From contig JAEYOP010000022.1 in NCBI GenBank assembly GCA_023411575.1, positions 1 to 64,000 on the forward strand: DNA of 64,000 nucleotides. Reading direction: 5' to 3'. Shown here in pieces: positions 41,426 through 50,504 of the stretch. The position numbers were made by a program, and so were the translations under genes. Below the pieces are notes generated by a model. It was not told the origin of the DNA. It made no database searches and was given only the letters and a program-made list of their open reading frames with translations. This DNA is from Bacillota bacterium. Lineage in GTDB: Bacteria; Bacillota; Clostridia; Acetivibrionales; DTU013. How positions within the stretch are numbered: position 1 is the first letter of the stretch; the number at the start of each line of letters is the position of its first letter.

Positions 41426-42325
41426 ATGGAAACCAAAAGCCATGATATGATAAAGAGAATCCAGGAAAAGATGCAGGACATGAGCAAGGGCCAAAAGCTC
41501 ATCGCAAATTATATCATAAGCCATTATGAAAAAGCCGCTTTCATGACCGCCGCCAGGCTCGGCGAGGTGGTCGGCGTCAGTGAATCCACCGTTGTCCGCT
41601 TTGCGATAGAGCTGGGGTACGACGGCTATCCGAAGCTGCAGAAGGTCCTTCAGGAGCTGATAAAGAGCAAGCTCACCGCAGTGCAGAGAATAGAGGTATC
41701 CTCCAAGAGAATAAGTGAAGACAACATACTGAAAAGCGTGCTCCAGTCCGATATGGAAAAGCTCAAGCTGACGATGGAGGACATCGACCAGGGCAGCTTC
41801 AACGAGATCGTCGAGTGCATCCTGAACGCCAAAAAGATTTACATCCTCGGCGTCAGAAGCTCGGCGCCCCTTGCAAGTTTCCTGGGTTTTTATTTCAATT
41901 TGATTTTTGATAATGTCCGGTTGGTCCACACGACCAGCGTCAGTGAAATGTTCGAGCAGATCCTCAGGGCCTCCGAAGGGGACGTGGTGATCGGAATCAG
42001 CTTCCCCCGGTATTCCAAGAGGACTACAAAGGCCATGCAGTTTGTAAAGAGCCAGGGCGCCAAGGTGATTGCCATCACGGACAGCATGGATTCCCCGCTG
42101 GCCGGCTGTGCGGATCACTGTATCACGGCCAGGAGCGACATGGCGTCCTTCGTGGACTCCCTGGTTGCCCCCCTCAGCGTGATCAACGCCCTGATTGTGG
42201 CAATAGGTATGAGAAAAAAGGAAAGTGTCTACAATACCTTTGAGAGGCTGGAGACGATCTGGGACGAGTATCAGGTGTACGAAAAGTACGATAATATCGA
42301 ACCGTACAGGAAGGTGGACTATTGA
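41426..42325 (+). CDS. MurR/RpiR-family transcriptional regulator
   Basis: 299 residues from the ATG at 41426 (GGAGG 5 bases upstream). N-terminal HTH_6 domain (residues 1-80, FMTAARLGEVVGVSESTVVRFAIEL) and C-terminal SIS sugar-phosphate isomerase-like domain (about 125-260, KIYILGVRSSAPLASFLGFYF, GDVVIGISFPRYSKRT). It would sense a phosphosugar and control sugar catabolism genes; the target is not evident, since the next gene, overlapping by 4 bases, is a flavoprotein. Confidence 0.92.
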   Translation: METKSHDMIKRIQEKMQDMSKGQKLIANYIISHYEKAAFMTAARLGEVVGVSESTVVRFAIELGYDGYPKLQKVLQELIKSKLTAVQRIEVSSKRISEDNILKSVLQSDMEKLKLTMEDIDQGSFNEIVECILNAKKIYILGVRSSAPLASFLGFYFNLIFDNVRLVHTTSVSEMFEQILRASEGDVVIGISFPRYSKRTTKAMQFVKSQGAKVIAITDSMDSPLAGCADHCITARSDMASFVDSLVAPLSVINALIVAIGMRKKESVYNTFERLETIWDEYQVYEKYDNIEPYRKVDY

Positions 42326-43551
42326 GCAGGAAAGTCATCATCATCGGCGCAGGCGCGGCGGGGCTCATGGCCGCCGGCAAGGCGGCGGAACGGGGGCTGG
42401 ACGTGCTGCTTCTGGAAAAGAACGACCGCGTGGGAAAGAAGCTGCTGATATCCGGCAAGGGAAGGTGCAACATCACCAACAATACGGATATGGAAGGGCT
42501 GATCAACAATATTCCCGGCAACGGGAATTTTTTGTATTCCTCTTTTTATACCTTTTCCAATACCGACCTGCTCGAGCTGCTCCATGCGGAAGGGCTTGAA
42601 ACGAAGGTGGAGAGGGGCGGCAGGGTATTTCCCGTCTCCGATTCGGCAAAGGAGGTCGTAACGGTCCTCCAGCGCTTCGCGGCGGAGCGCGGCGCAAAAA
42701 CCCGGCTGAACTCGGCAGTGGATCGGATCGAGACGCGGGACGGAGTTGTAACAGGCGTAAGGCTGAAAGACGGTACTGTGCTGGAATGCGACAGCGTCAT
42801 CCTTGCGACGGGGGGCGCCTCCTACCCGGGCACCGGATCAACGGGCGACGGATATGAAATGGCCAGGAGGCTCGGCCATCAGGTGACGGAGCTGAAGCCT
42901 TCGCTTATTCCGCTGGTTGTAGCCGAGAAATGGGTCACCGAGCTCCAGGGCCTGTCGCTGAAAAACATCTCCATTACCATTTCAGACCGGAAAGGCCGCA
43001 AAATCTATACGGATTTCGGGGAGATGCTGTTTACGCACTTCGGCGTTTCCGGCCCGGTGATCCTGAGCGGCAGCCGGCATATCCTGAAATACGGCTACAA
43101 GGATGTCTTGCTGACCATCGACCTGAAACCGGCCCTCGACGAGGAAACGCTGGATGCCAGGCTGCAGCGGGATTTCGAAAAATTCTCCAGGAAGCAGTTC
43201 AAAAACAGCCTGGACGAATTGCTGCCGCAAAAGCTGATCCCGGTTATGATAATGCTGTCCCGGATCCCGGAGGACAAGCCGGTGAACCAGATCACCAAAG
43301 AGGAGAGAAGGAGCCTTGTCCGGCTGCTGAAGGCATTTCCGCTTGAAATAACCGGCTCCAGGCCGATAGCGGAGGCCATCGTCACCGCCGGGGGGGTCCG
43401 TACGGACGAAATCAACCCATCGACCATGGAATCCAAAAAAATAAAGGGACTGTATTTTGCAGGGGAGGTCATAGATGTGGATGCCTATACGGGCGGCTTC
43501 AATCTGACGATTGCTTTTTCCACCGGCTGTATGGCAGGGCTGCACTGTTAA
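42322..43551 (+). CDS. NAD(P)/FAD-dependent oxidoreductase, HI0933/BaiN family
   Basis: 409 residues. FAD-binding GxGxxG in VIIIGAGAAGLMAAGKAAERG, the family signature KLLISGKGRCNITNN, LATGGASYPGTGSTGDGYEM, and the C-terminal GLYFAGEVIDVDAYTGGFNL ending AFSTGCMAG. The family includes the bile-acid reductase BaiN, but most members, including housekeeping copies in Firmicutes, have no proven substrate. TTG start coupled to the rpiR-type gene upstream. Confidence 0.9.
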   Translation: MSRKVIIIGAGAAGLMAAGKAAERGLDVLLLEKNDRVGKKLLISGKGRCNITNNTDMEGLINNIPGNGNFLYSSFYTFSNTDLLELLHAEGLETKVERGGRVFPVSDSAKEVVTVLQRFAAERGAKTRLNSAVDRIETRDGVVTGVRLKDGTVLECDSVILATGGASYPGTGSTGDGYEMARRLGHQVTELKPSLIPLVVAEKWVTELQGLSLKNISITISDRKGRKIYTDFGEMLFTHFGVSGPVILSGSRHILKYGYKDVLLTIDLKPALDEETLDARLQRDFEKFSRKQFKNSLDELLPQKLIPVMIMLSRIPEDKPVNQITKEERRSLVRLLKAFPLEITGSRPIAEAIVTAGGVRTDEINPSTMESKKIKGLYFAGEVIDVDAYTGGFNLTIAFSTGCMAGLHC

Positions 43552-43559
43552 GTAAGGGT

Positions 43560-43587
43560 CGGCTAAAACAGTATGTTTTAACGAGCC
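43560..43587 (+). repeat. small palindromic element, copy 2
   Basis: CGGCTAAAA...TTTTAACGAGCC, sharing both arms with the element in the trpS leader at 30246. Here the loop is three bases longer, and it lies 16 bases before the ATG at 43604. Confidence 0.5.
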
Positions 43588-43603
43588 CTAGGGGACAAAG
43601 TTC

Positions 43604-44089
43604 ATGAAGGTAGTATTGAATCAGGAAACAAAAGAAGGGAAGGAACGGACCGGGAAAAAGTTCCCGGAACGGCTGGGATGGCTTATTTCCAGGGCGGCCG
43701 TGGCGGCGCTGGTTCTTTTGGTGGCGGTACAGGCGGCAATGCTGGACCCGGCTGTCAAATCGGCGATTTCCGGGGAAAAGGAACTGGAAGGGGAAGTCCT
43801 GCAGGAGGAGGCGTATTTCTATACGCCGTGCAAAATGGAAATGAAGCTGCTGAATATCGATAGCTGCCCCGACCTTGAGGTACTGGTGAACGGGGAGAAG
43901 CGCGCCGCCTTTGATGAAAATTCCGTCCTTCTCGAGCTCAAGAAGGGGGACGTGGTGGAGCTGGATGCAAGCTATGTGCTTGTGGAAGCCGATGTGCAGG
44001 TAAGCGCGGTCAGCAGCAATATCGCGGGCCTTCTGGGCAGGACGATGAAGGTAACGGATGGAATCAATACGGTAGCCCTGGTAAAATAG
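43604..44089 (+). CDS. membrane-anchored protein of unknown function
   Basis: 161 residues. Basic cytoplasmic start, one membrane helix (ISRAAVAALVLLVAVQAAML, about residues 28-48) and an extracytoplasmic beta-rich domain (about 60-160, LEVLVNGEKRAAF, VELDASYVLVEADVQVSAVS). No enzymatic motif seen. It lies between the BaiN-like gene and hutP, 52 bases after the former. Unrecognised family, but codon use and length support a real gene. Confidence 0.75.
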   Translation: MKVVLNQETKEGKERTGKKFPERLGWLISRAAVAALVLLVAVQAAMLDPAVKSAISGEKELEGEVLQEEAYFYTPCKMEMKLLNIDSCPDLEVLVNGEKRAAFDENSVLLELKKGDVVELDASYVLVEADVQVSAVSSNIAGLLGRTMKVTDGINTVALVK

Positions 44090-44097
44090 GTTGCATA

Positions 44098-44126
44098 TTG
44101 TACAAATGCCATAAATCCGATATAAT
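44098..44126 (+). promoter_or_regulatory. promoter of the HutP-family gene
   Basis: TTGTAC, 17-base spacer, consensus TATAAT; 27 bases before the ATG at 44154. Confidence 0.65.
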
Positions 44127-44153
44127 AGTAAAAGAATTTTGAGAGGACGAATT

Positions 44154-44579
44154 ATGACGGAAAACGCCAGGGAATACGGCAGCAGGGATATCGCGGCTGC
44201 TGCGATACGGATAGCTCTTACTTCCGACAGGCAGGAAGAGAAGCACCTGCAGGCTGACTACGCCAGAAGCGGCATACATACTGCCGCGGTGGATTATGGC
44301 GGAGAGTTCATAAACTCCGTGATGAAGATTATTGAACGTGCCGTCGTTTCCTCCAAACGCGAGGGCGTCATCAACGACAGCCACGTTGAGGAAGGCGCCG
44401 TCGCCGGCGCGACGAGGGAAGCCCTCTCGCAGATCATGCCGAAGGCCCTGGGACTGAACGTCGGCGGGAAGATCGGCATTGCAAGGTACAAGGACCATAT
44501 AAGCGTGTCCATTTTCTTTGGCATAGGCCTGCTGCATCTGAACGAGGTTGCCATCGGAGTGGGACACAGGGTAGTATGA
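44154..44579 (+). CDS. HutP-family protein
   Basis: 141 residues from the ATG at 44154 (GAGAGGACG upstream). The C-terminal half carries the family pattern EGAVAGATREALSQIMPKAL, GGKIGIARYKDHISVSIFFG and LNEVAIGVGHRVV. Bacillus HutP is a histidine- and Mg-dependent antiterminator of the hut operon that uses a pair of histidines four residues apart; here only the first is kept (DSHVEEGA). No hut genes lie nearby, so the ligand and the target RNA may differ. Confidence 0.85.
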   Translation: MTENAREYGSRDIAAAAIRIALTSDRQEEKHLQADYARSGIHTAAVDYGGEFINSVMKIIERAVVSSKREGVINDSHVEEGAVAGATREALSQIMPKALGLNVGGKIGIARYKDHISVSIFFGIGLLHLNEVAIGVGHRVV

Positions 44580-44706
44580 CGGTTCCCAAGGAAGGACTTC
44601 GCAGAACGGAAGATTGTAAAAGCAGAACGGAAGACCGCAACAAAGAGCAGTATTGGTACGCAGTATTGAAGGATGGAAGCATGGCAGAATGGGGTGAATA
44701 GTTCGG

Positions 44707-45087
44707 ATGGTAAATGCGATCAGAGGGGCAACAACGGTGGACGAAAACACGGAGCAGGAGATCCTGGAAGCCACCTCTGAATTATTGAAGGCAATGCTGG
44801 AGCAGAACGGCATAGAGACTGAGGATATCATAAGCGTTATTTTCTCCGTTACGACGGATCTGAACGCGGCCTTTCCCGCAGTCGCGGCCAGGAGGATGGG
44901 CTGGACGGAAACGGCCCTGATGTGCACTTACGAGATTGATGTGCCGGGGAGCCTGCGCAAATGCATCCGGGTGATGATGCATATCCGGACGGAAAAGAGG
45001 AGCAGGGAACTGAAATTTGTGTATTTGAAAGCTGCGAGGCAATTACGGCCCGATCTTTTTGAAGAGAACCGACAGACTGGGGGATAA
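44707..45087 (+). CDS. aroH: chorismate mutase, AroH class
   Basis: 126 residues, monofunctional trimeric AroH type. It converts chorismate to prephenate for Phe and Tyr synthesis. Conserved sites: Arg in NAIRGATTVDENT, FSVTTDLNAAFPAVAAR, and the active-site stretch MCTYEIDVPGSLRKCIRVMM with the Glu and the cationic Arg needed for catalysis. GGGGTGA lies 10 bases before the ATG. It is followed directly by cmk, with which it is probably cotranscribed. Confidence 0.94.
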   Translation: MVNAIRGATTVDENTEQEILEATSELLKAMLEQNGIETEDIISVIFSVTTDLNAAFPAVAARRMGWTETALMCTYEIDVPGSLRKCIRVMMHIRTEKRSRELKFVYLKAARQLRPDLFEENRQTGG

Positions 45088-45091
45088 TTTT

Positions 45092-45778
45092 TTGTCCAGG
45101 ATCAACATCGCGATCGATGGCCCTGCGGGAGCAGGAAAAAGCACAGTTGCAAAAAGCATTTCCAAAATCATGGGAATTGTTTATCTGGATACGGGAGCAA
45201 TGTACCGAACCGTTGCGTTGAAGGCCATCCGGTCAGGAATGGATACCAAGGACGCAGAGGGTCTTGCAAGTCTGGTGGAAAGCATTGATATCAAAATAGA
45301 ATACAAGGATAACGAGCAGAGGATCTACCTGGACGGGGCGGATGTTTCGGACCAGATCCGTACGCCCGAGGTTTCCATAGGCGCGTCCAACGTGGCCGTG
45401 ATTCCGGCGGTGCGCATCCGGATGGTGGAGCTCCAGCGGGAAATTGCCGGCCGGAACGACGTGGTCATGGACGGAAGGGATATCGGCACCTATGTGCTGC
45501 CGGATTCGAAGTTCAAGTTTTTCCTCGTCGCTTCTCTTGACGAAAGAGCAAGGAGGCGCTATGAGGAGCTGCGCGCAAAGGATGCGGACTGTCCGTCCTA
45601 CGAAGAGGTCCGGGACGATATCGCCTACCGCGACAAAAACGACAGCTCCAGGGCATTCGCGCCCCTTTCCAGGGCGCAGGACGCCATTGAAATCGATACG
45701 ACGGATTTGAGTCCGCAGCAGGTTGCCGACAAAATCCTGGCCCACGTCGGAAAACAATGGAATGGGGAAAAAGCATGA
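45092..45778 (+). CDS. cmk: cytidylate kinase
   Basis: 228 residues from the TTG at 45092, preferred because GGGGGAT precedes it and it avoids overlap with aroH; an ATG at 45059 would overlap. P-loop INIAIDGPAGAGKSTVAK, YLDTGAMYRTVAL, and MDGRDIGTYVLPDSKFKFFL are diagnostic. It phosphorylates CMP and dCMP. Its 3' end overlaps plsC by 4 bases. Confidence 0.94.
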   Translation: MSRINIAIDGPAGAGKSTVAKSISKIMGIVYLDTGAMYRTVALKAIRSGMDTKDAEGLASLVESIDIKIEYKDNEQRIYLDGADVSDQIRTPEVSIGASNVAVIPAVRIRMVELQREIAGRNDVVMDGRDIGTYVLPDSKFKFFLVASLDERARRRYEELRAKDADCPSYEEVRDDIAYRDKNDSSRAFAPLSRAQDAIEIDTTDLSPQQVADKILAHVGKQWNGEKA

Positions 45779-46365
45779 AAGGATTTGCCTACGTCTTGAC
45801 GAATATCATATTCAAGCTTTTTTTCCGGGTGGAAGTGGTGAACAGGGAGAAGGTTCCGGCAAGCGGGCCGGCCTTGTTTTGCGCCAACCACAATACCATA
45901 CTGGATATGTTTTTCTTCGGGTTCCGGCTCAAACGCTGGATCTATTGGATGGGCAAGGAGGAGCTTTTCCGGAATCCGCTGGCGGCGGCTTTGCTGAAAA
46001 GCCTCGGGGCCTTTTCCGTAAAAAGGGGAACCGGAGATGTAGGTTCCATCAAGATTGCCTACAAGCTTCTGGAGGAGGGCAAAATCGTCGGAATCTTTCC
46101 CCACGGTACGCGAATCGATCCCAGCAAGATCGAAACGGCCCGGATCAAGCCCGGCGCCGCCATGATCGCGGCGAATGCCGGAGTGCCTGTTATTCCGGCA
46201 TACATTCAGGGCAATTACAGGATCTTCAGCAAGATGAGGGTGATATATGGCGATCCCTTCAGGATAGAAAGCAAGCAGGACGGCAAGTACACGAAGGAAG
46301 ACTGGGCGGAGTTCAGCCGGGATATCATTAAACGAGTATATTCTCTTGCGGGAGGACCCCTGTGA
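45775..46365 (+). CDS. plsC: 1-acyl-sn-glycerol-3-phosphate acyltransferase
   Basis: 196 residues. It acylates lysophosphatidic acid to phosphatidic acid at the membrane. The catalytic HX4D is NHNTILDMFFFG; motif III, normally EGTR, reads FPHGTRIDP; motif IV is VPVIPAYIQGN. An N-terminal hydrophobic segment is present. Start at 45775 overlaps the cmk stop (ATGA), with GGGG 8 bases upstream. Order cmk-plsC-ispH is typical of clostridia. Confidence 0.93.
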   Translation: MKGFAYVLTNIIFKLFFRVEVVNREKVPASGPALFCANHNTILDMFFFGFRLKRWIYWMGKEELFRNPLAAALLKSLGAFSVKRGTGDVGSIKIAYKLLEEGKIVGIFPHGTRIDPSKIETARIKPGAAMIAANAGVPVIPAYIQGNYRIFSKMRVIYGDPFRIESKQDGKYTKEDWAEFSRDIIKRVYSLAGGPL

Positions 46366-48398
46366 AAATAGTGGTTGCCGAAACGGCGGGTTTTTGTTTT
46401 GGTGTTAACAACGCCGTAAAAATGGTATATAATTTATTGGACCGGCCTTCGGAAAAGATATGCACCCTTGGACCGATCATCCATAACGAGCAGGTTGTGA
46501 ACGACCTGAAGGCAAGGGGCGTCGGCGTAATATCCGATATAAGTGAAACGGAAAGAAATGCGAAAGTTGTTATAAGGGCGCACGGGATAACACCCGATAT
46601 ATATGAAGGACTTGCGGAGAAGGATATTGAAATCATCGATGCGACCTGCCCTTACGTAAAAAAGATCCATAAGCTGGTAAGAGAGAAGTATAATGAAGGG
46701 TATACCATATTTATCGCCGGAGACGCCAAGCACCCGGAAATCATCGGAATAAACGGCTGGTGCGGGAACAAGGCGTATATAGCAAACGATCCGGCGGACG
46801 TGGACGGGTTTCCGCAGACGGATTCGCCCTGCTGTCTGGTGGCGCAGACGACGCTGACCAGAGAGAAATGGGACGGGATTTATAATAAATTAAAAGAAAA
46901 ATGCAAAAACCTAATAAAATTTGATACAATATGTAATGCGACCACCAGCAGACAGGAAGAAGCCGCGAGAATCGCCGGGGTATCGGACGTCATGCTGGTC
47001 ATTGGCAGCAGGAACAGCTCCAATACCCAAAAGCTCTACGAGATTTGCAGAAAGTATTGCGAGCAAACCTATATAATGGAGACGTACGGTGATTTGCCGC
47101 CGATCAATATACAAAAAATCAGCACGCTGGGGATTACAGCAGGAGCATCTACACCGGAACGCATAATCAAGGAGGTTATTGGGAAAATGGATGAATTAAA
47201 TAAACAGGAGAACGAGCTGAGCTTCAAAGAAGCCTTCGAGAGTTCCATGGTGACTCTCCGGAGCGGTGAAACCGTCAAAGGCAGGATCATCGGCTTCAAC
47301 AACGCCGAAATTTATGTGGACCTCGGGTACAAATCCGACGGAATCATTCCGGTGGACGAATACACCGACGACCCTGATTTCAGGCCGGAGGCCAGCATCA
47401 AGATCGGCGACGAAATTGAAGTGTTCGTCGTGAGAGTCAATGACGGCGAAGGAAACGTCATGCTTTCCAAGAAAAAGGTCGATTCCATGAAGAGCATCGA
47501 CTCTATTGAGGAAGCCTATGAAAACAAGACCCCCGTAACCGGAAAAGTGGTGGAAATCACAAACGGCGGCATTGTTGCCAATGTAAAGGGCGTAAGGGTA
47601 TTCATCCCGGCCTCCCAGATTGCGGAAAGATACGTCAAGGATCTCGGAGAATATCTGAGGCAGACCGTAACGGTCCGGATCGTGGAGTTCAACAAGCAGA
47701 AGAGAAAGATCGTCGGTTCGCAGAGGGTGATCCTAGCGGAACAGAGAGCCCAGAACGAAGGCGAATTCTGGGGCGGCGTGGAAATCGGCAAGAAGTATAA
47801 CGGCGTCGTAAAGAGCCTGATGGATTTCGGAGCCTTTGTGGATATTGGCGGAATAGACGGCCTCGTGCATGTGTCCGAGCTTTCCTGGACCAAGGTGAAG
47901 CATCCTTCCGAAGTCTTGAAGGTTGGCGATAAAGTGGAAGTAACCGTATTGGAATTTGACCGGGACAAAAAGAGGATTTCCCTCGGCCTCAAAAAAGCGG
48001 AGGATAATCCCTGGTTCAAGGCCGCGGAGAAGTACAAGGTCGGCGATGTGGTGAAAGGCGAGGTGGTTCGGCTTGTTCCCTTCGGCGCTTTTGTCGAACT
48101 GGAAAAGGGCCTGGACGGTCTGGTCCACATTTCGCAGATTTCCAATGTCCGAATCGCAAAGCCCGGCGACGTTCTGCAAATCGGGCAGGAAGTCGAAGCC
48201 AGGGTCATGGAAGTCAATACGGAGACCAAAAAGATCAGCCTGAGCATAAAGGATGTCAATCCCATCGATCCGAAGCATGAGGAGCCGGAGCAGGCGGAAG
48301 CGGTTACTGACGCTGCCGCTGCGGATGAAACGGCAACCGGGCATACGGAAGAACTGAGCAACACCATTGGAGAGGCCATCAGCGAGGAAAATCAATAA
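46362..48398 (+). CDS. ispH: fused IspH (HMBPP reductase) - ribosomal protein S1
   Basis: 678 residues in one frame. Residues 1-285 are IspH, with the three iron-sulfur cysteines in ETAGFCFGV, DATCPYVKK and ICNATTSRQEEA; it makes IPP and DMAPP in the MEP pathway. From about 300 there are four S1 RNA-binding repeats (near 304-370, 388-455, 474-545, 561-632; the third has GVVKSLMDFGAFVDIGG), ending in an acidic tail. Such fusions are known in clostridia. GTG start overlaps plsC by 4 bases. Confidence 0.95.
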   Translation: MKIVVAETAGFCFGVNNAVKMVYNLLDRPSEKICTLGPIIHNEQVVNDLKARGVGVISDISETERNAKVVIRAHGITPDIYEGLAEKDIEIIDATCPYVKKIHKLVREKYNEGYTIFIAGDAKHPEIIGINGWCGNKAYIANDPADVDGFPQTDSPCCLVAQTTLTREKWDGIYNKLKEKCKNLIKFDTICNATTSRQEEAARIAGVSDVMLVIGSRNSSNTQKLYEICRKYCEQTYIMETYGDLPPINIQKISTLGITAGASTPERIIKEVIGKMDELNKQENELSFKEAFESSMVTLRSGETVKGRIIGFNNAEIYVDLGYKSDGIIPVDEYTDDPDFRPEASIKIGDEIEVFVVRVNDGEGNVMLSKKKVDSMKSIDSIEEAYENKTPVTGKVVEITNGGIVANVKGVRVFIPASQIAERYVKDLGEYLRQTVTVRIVEFNKQKRKIVGSQRVILAEQRAQNEGEFWGGVEIGKKYNGVVKSLMDFGAFVDIGGIDGLVHVSELSWTKVKHPSEVLKVGDKVEVTVLEFDRDKKRISLGLKKAEDNPWFKAAEKYKVGDVVKGEVVRLVPFGAFVELEKGLDGLVHISQISNVRIAKPGDVLQIGQEVEARVMEVNTETKKISLSIKDVNPIDPKHEEPEQAEAVTDAAAADETATGHTEELSNTIGEAISEENQ

Positions 48399-48485
48399 TT
48401 CAACAGAGATTCTTTTGAATTGGGAAAATGCAGGGCTTCTGGTCTTGCATTTTTTCAATTCCCTTGGGTAAAGGAGGGTTACGTC

Positions 48486-49262
48486 ATGGATTATGAGGGC
48501 TTTAAGACCGAAATATACAAGCTGACCGATATCAATCTCAGCCTGTACAAGGAAAAGCAGATGAAGCGGAGAATAGACTCGCTGATCCGAAAGAACGGGT
48601 ACGAGCTTTATGAAGACTACGTAAAGGTTTTGAAAACCAATCAGACCCTTTACAATGAGTTCATCAACTACTTGACCATCAACGTTTCCGAATTCTACCG
48701 GAATCCCGAGCAATGGGAGGTCCTGAAAAAGGACATTTTCCCGCTGCTGCTCAAGAGGTCCCAGAAGCTGAAAATATGGAGCGCTGCATGCTCTACCGGC
48801 GACGAGCCGTACACCCTGGTCATGGTTCTGAATGAATTCATTCCGCTGCATGATATTCAAATCATCGCAAGCGATATTGACAAGGAGGCCGTACGGAAGG
48901 CGAAAGCGGGAGCATACTCGGAAAAAAGCGTCGAGAAGCTGCCGAAGGCCTATCTGGACAAATACTTCAAAAAAGAGGGAAGCGTCTATACCATCAACAA
49001 CGACGTGAAAAACCGGGTGGAGTTCATTCATCACAATATGCTGAAGGATCCTTATCCGCCGGCCTGCGACTTGATCGTCTGCAGGAATGTCCTGATCTAT
49101 TTCACGGAGGAGGCCAAATCCCAGATCTATGTCAATTTCAACAAGGCGCTTAAAAAAGACGGGATTCTGTTCCTGGGCAGTACGGAACAGATTATCATGG
49201 CTTCCAGATATAACTTCAATTCGATTAAAACCTTTTTCTATCTGAAGGACGGGGAGCTGTAA
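48486..49262 (+). CDS. cheR: chemotaxis protein methyltransferase CheR
   Basis: 258 residues from the ATG at 48486 (AAGGAGGG upstream; an ATG at 48420 lacks one). N-terminal helical domain and a SAM-binding domain with IWSAACSTGDEPYTLVMVL and the family hallmark CRNVLIYFTEEAK. It methylates receptor glutamates for adaptation, so it could act on the chemoreceptor at 7416, though no other che genes are near. It is followed within 2 bases by dinB. Confidence 0.93.
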   Translation: MDYEGFKTEIYKLTDINLSLYKEKQMKRRIDSLIRKNGYELYEDYVKVLKTNQTLYNEFINYLTINVSEFYRNPEQWEVLKKDIFPLLLKRSQKLKIWSAACSTGDEPYTLVMVLNEFIPLHDIQIIASDIDKEAVRKAKAGAYSEKSVEKLPKAYLDKYFKKEGSVYTINNDVKNRVEFIHHNMLKDPYPPACDLIVCRNVLIYFTEEAKSQIYVNFNKALKKDGILFLGSTEQIIMASRYNFNSIKTFFYLKDGEL

Positions 49263-49264
49263 AA

Positions 49265-50479
49265 ATGGAACGCTCTATGAGAAGAGTCATCTTTCTTGTA
49301 GATATGAACGCCTTTTTTATCAGCTGCGAAATGTCCAGGAACCCGGAGCTGAAGGGTCGTCCCGCCGCAGTCGCGGGCGATCCGAAAAGCCGTACGGGCA
49401 TTATTCTCGCCGCCAATTATGACGCCAGGGCCTTTGGCGTTAAAACCACCATGCTGGTCCATGAGGCGAAAAGGCTTTGCCCTCGCCTTGTGCTTGTCCC
49501 GCCCACCCACGGCCTCTACGACCGGAAGTCCAGGGAGGTCATGGAGATCCTTTCCCGCTACGCGCCGATCCTCCAGCAAAACAGCATCGATGAGGCCTGG
49601 CTGGATCTGACGGGCTGCGAAGCCCTGTTTGGCAAACCGGACCAGATCGCCCGAAGAATTATGGACGATATCCGGAACGAGCTGGACCTGTGGTGCTCCA
49701 TTGGCATTTCCGAAAATAAATTCCTGGCCAAGATGGGCTCCGAATTGAAAAAGCCCCTCGGGATCACCGAGCTGTGGGAAAAGGATGTCCCAACGAAGCT
49801 GTGGCCGTTAAAGGTGCGGGAAATGTACGGGATCGGCAAACAGACGGAAAAGCGCCTGAACGAGTTGGGCATCCTTACGATCGGAGATATAGCGGCAACC
49901 GATATCAAGGTGCTGCGTTCGAACTTCGGGAAATACGGGGACGAGCTTCTGCGGCTGTCCAACGGACGGGACGACTCTCCCGTGACGCCGGTCCCGAAGC
50001 ACGAATCAAGATCCATCAGCCGTTCCACCACCCTTGCCCGGAATATCACGGAACTGGAAGGGGCCAGGGCCGTTTTGCTGCGCCTTGCCGAAGAAGTGGG
50101 CGAGGAGGCGAGACGGTACGATTTCAAGGGAAAGACCGTATCCATCGTCATCCGGTATGACGATTTCAAGACAATCACAAGACAGAAGGCGGTCACGCCG
50201 ACCTTCCTGACCATGGATATCTACAGGACCGGTTCGGCCCTGCTGGAGGAGCATTGGGACAGGCGCAGGCCGATCCGGCTCCTTGGCATCGGTTTGGGCA
50301 ATATTGAGGAGGAGGCGCCGGAGCAGATTTCCATTTTTGATTTGAGCGAGGAGCTGCCGGATGCCAGCAAGCGAGAAGAGAAGCTCGAACGGGCGATGGA
50401 TTCCATCCGGTCCCGCTTCGGCAGCGAAAAGCTCAAGCGGGCGAAGCTGGTCGATCCGCACCCGCAGGAGAAGGAATGA
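49265..50479 (+). CDS. dinB: DNA polymerase IV (Y-family)
   Basis: 404 residues. Catalytic acidic residues in FLVDMNAFFISCEM and NSIDEAWLDLTGCEA; the N-terminal RPAAVAGDPKSRTGIILAANYDAR is the finger region; a helix-hairpin-helix thumb (YGIGKQTEKRLNELGILTIGDIAA) and a little-finger domain follow. It performs error-prone translesion synthesis. No C-terminal beta-clamp motif is obvious except QISIFDL (residues about 357-363), which fits the clamp-binding consensus QxxLF-like pattern. Confidence 0.94.
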   Translation: MERSMRRVIFLVDMNAFFISCEMSRNPELKGRPAAVAGDPKSRTGIILAANYDARAFGVKTTMLVHEAKRLCPRLVLVPPTHGLYDRKSREVMEILSRYAPILQQNSIDEAWLDLTGCEALFGKPDQIARRIMDDIRNELDLWCSIGISENKFLAKMGSELKKPLGITELWEKDVPTKLWPLKVREMYGIGKQTEKRLNELGILTIGDIAATDIKVLRSNFGKYGDELLRLSNGRDDSPVTPVPKHESRSISRSTTLARNITELEGARAVLLRLAEEVGEEARRYDFKGKTVSIVIRYDDFKTITRQKAVTPTFLTMDIYRTGSALLEEHWDRRRPIRLLGIGLGNIEEEAPEQISIFDLSEELPDASKREEKLERAMDSIRSRFGSEKLKRAKLVDPHPQEKE

Positions 50480-50504
50480 AAATAGAGAGCGAGGCGAATG
50501 CACT

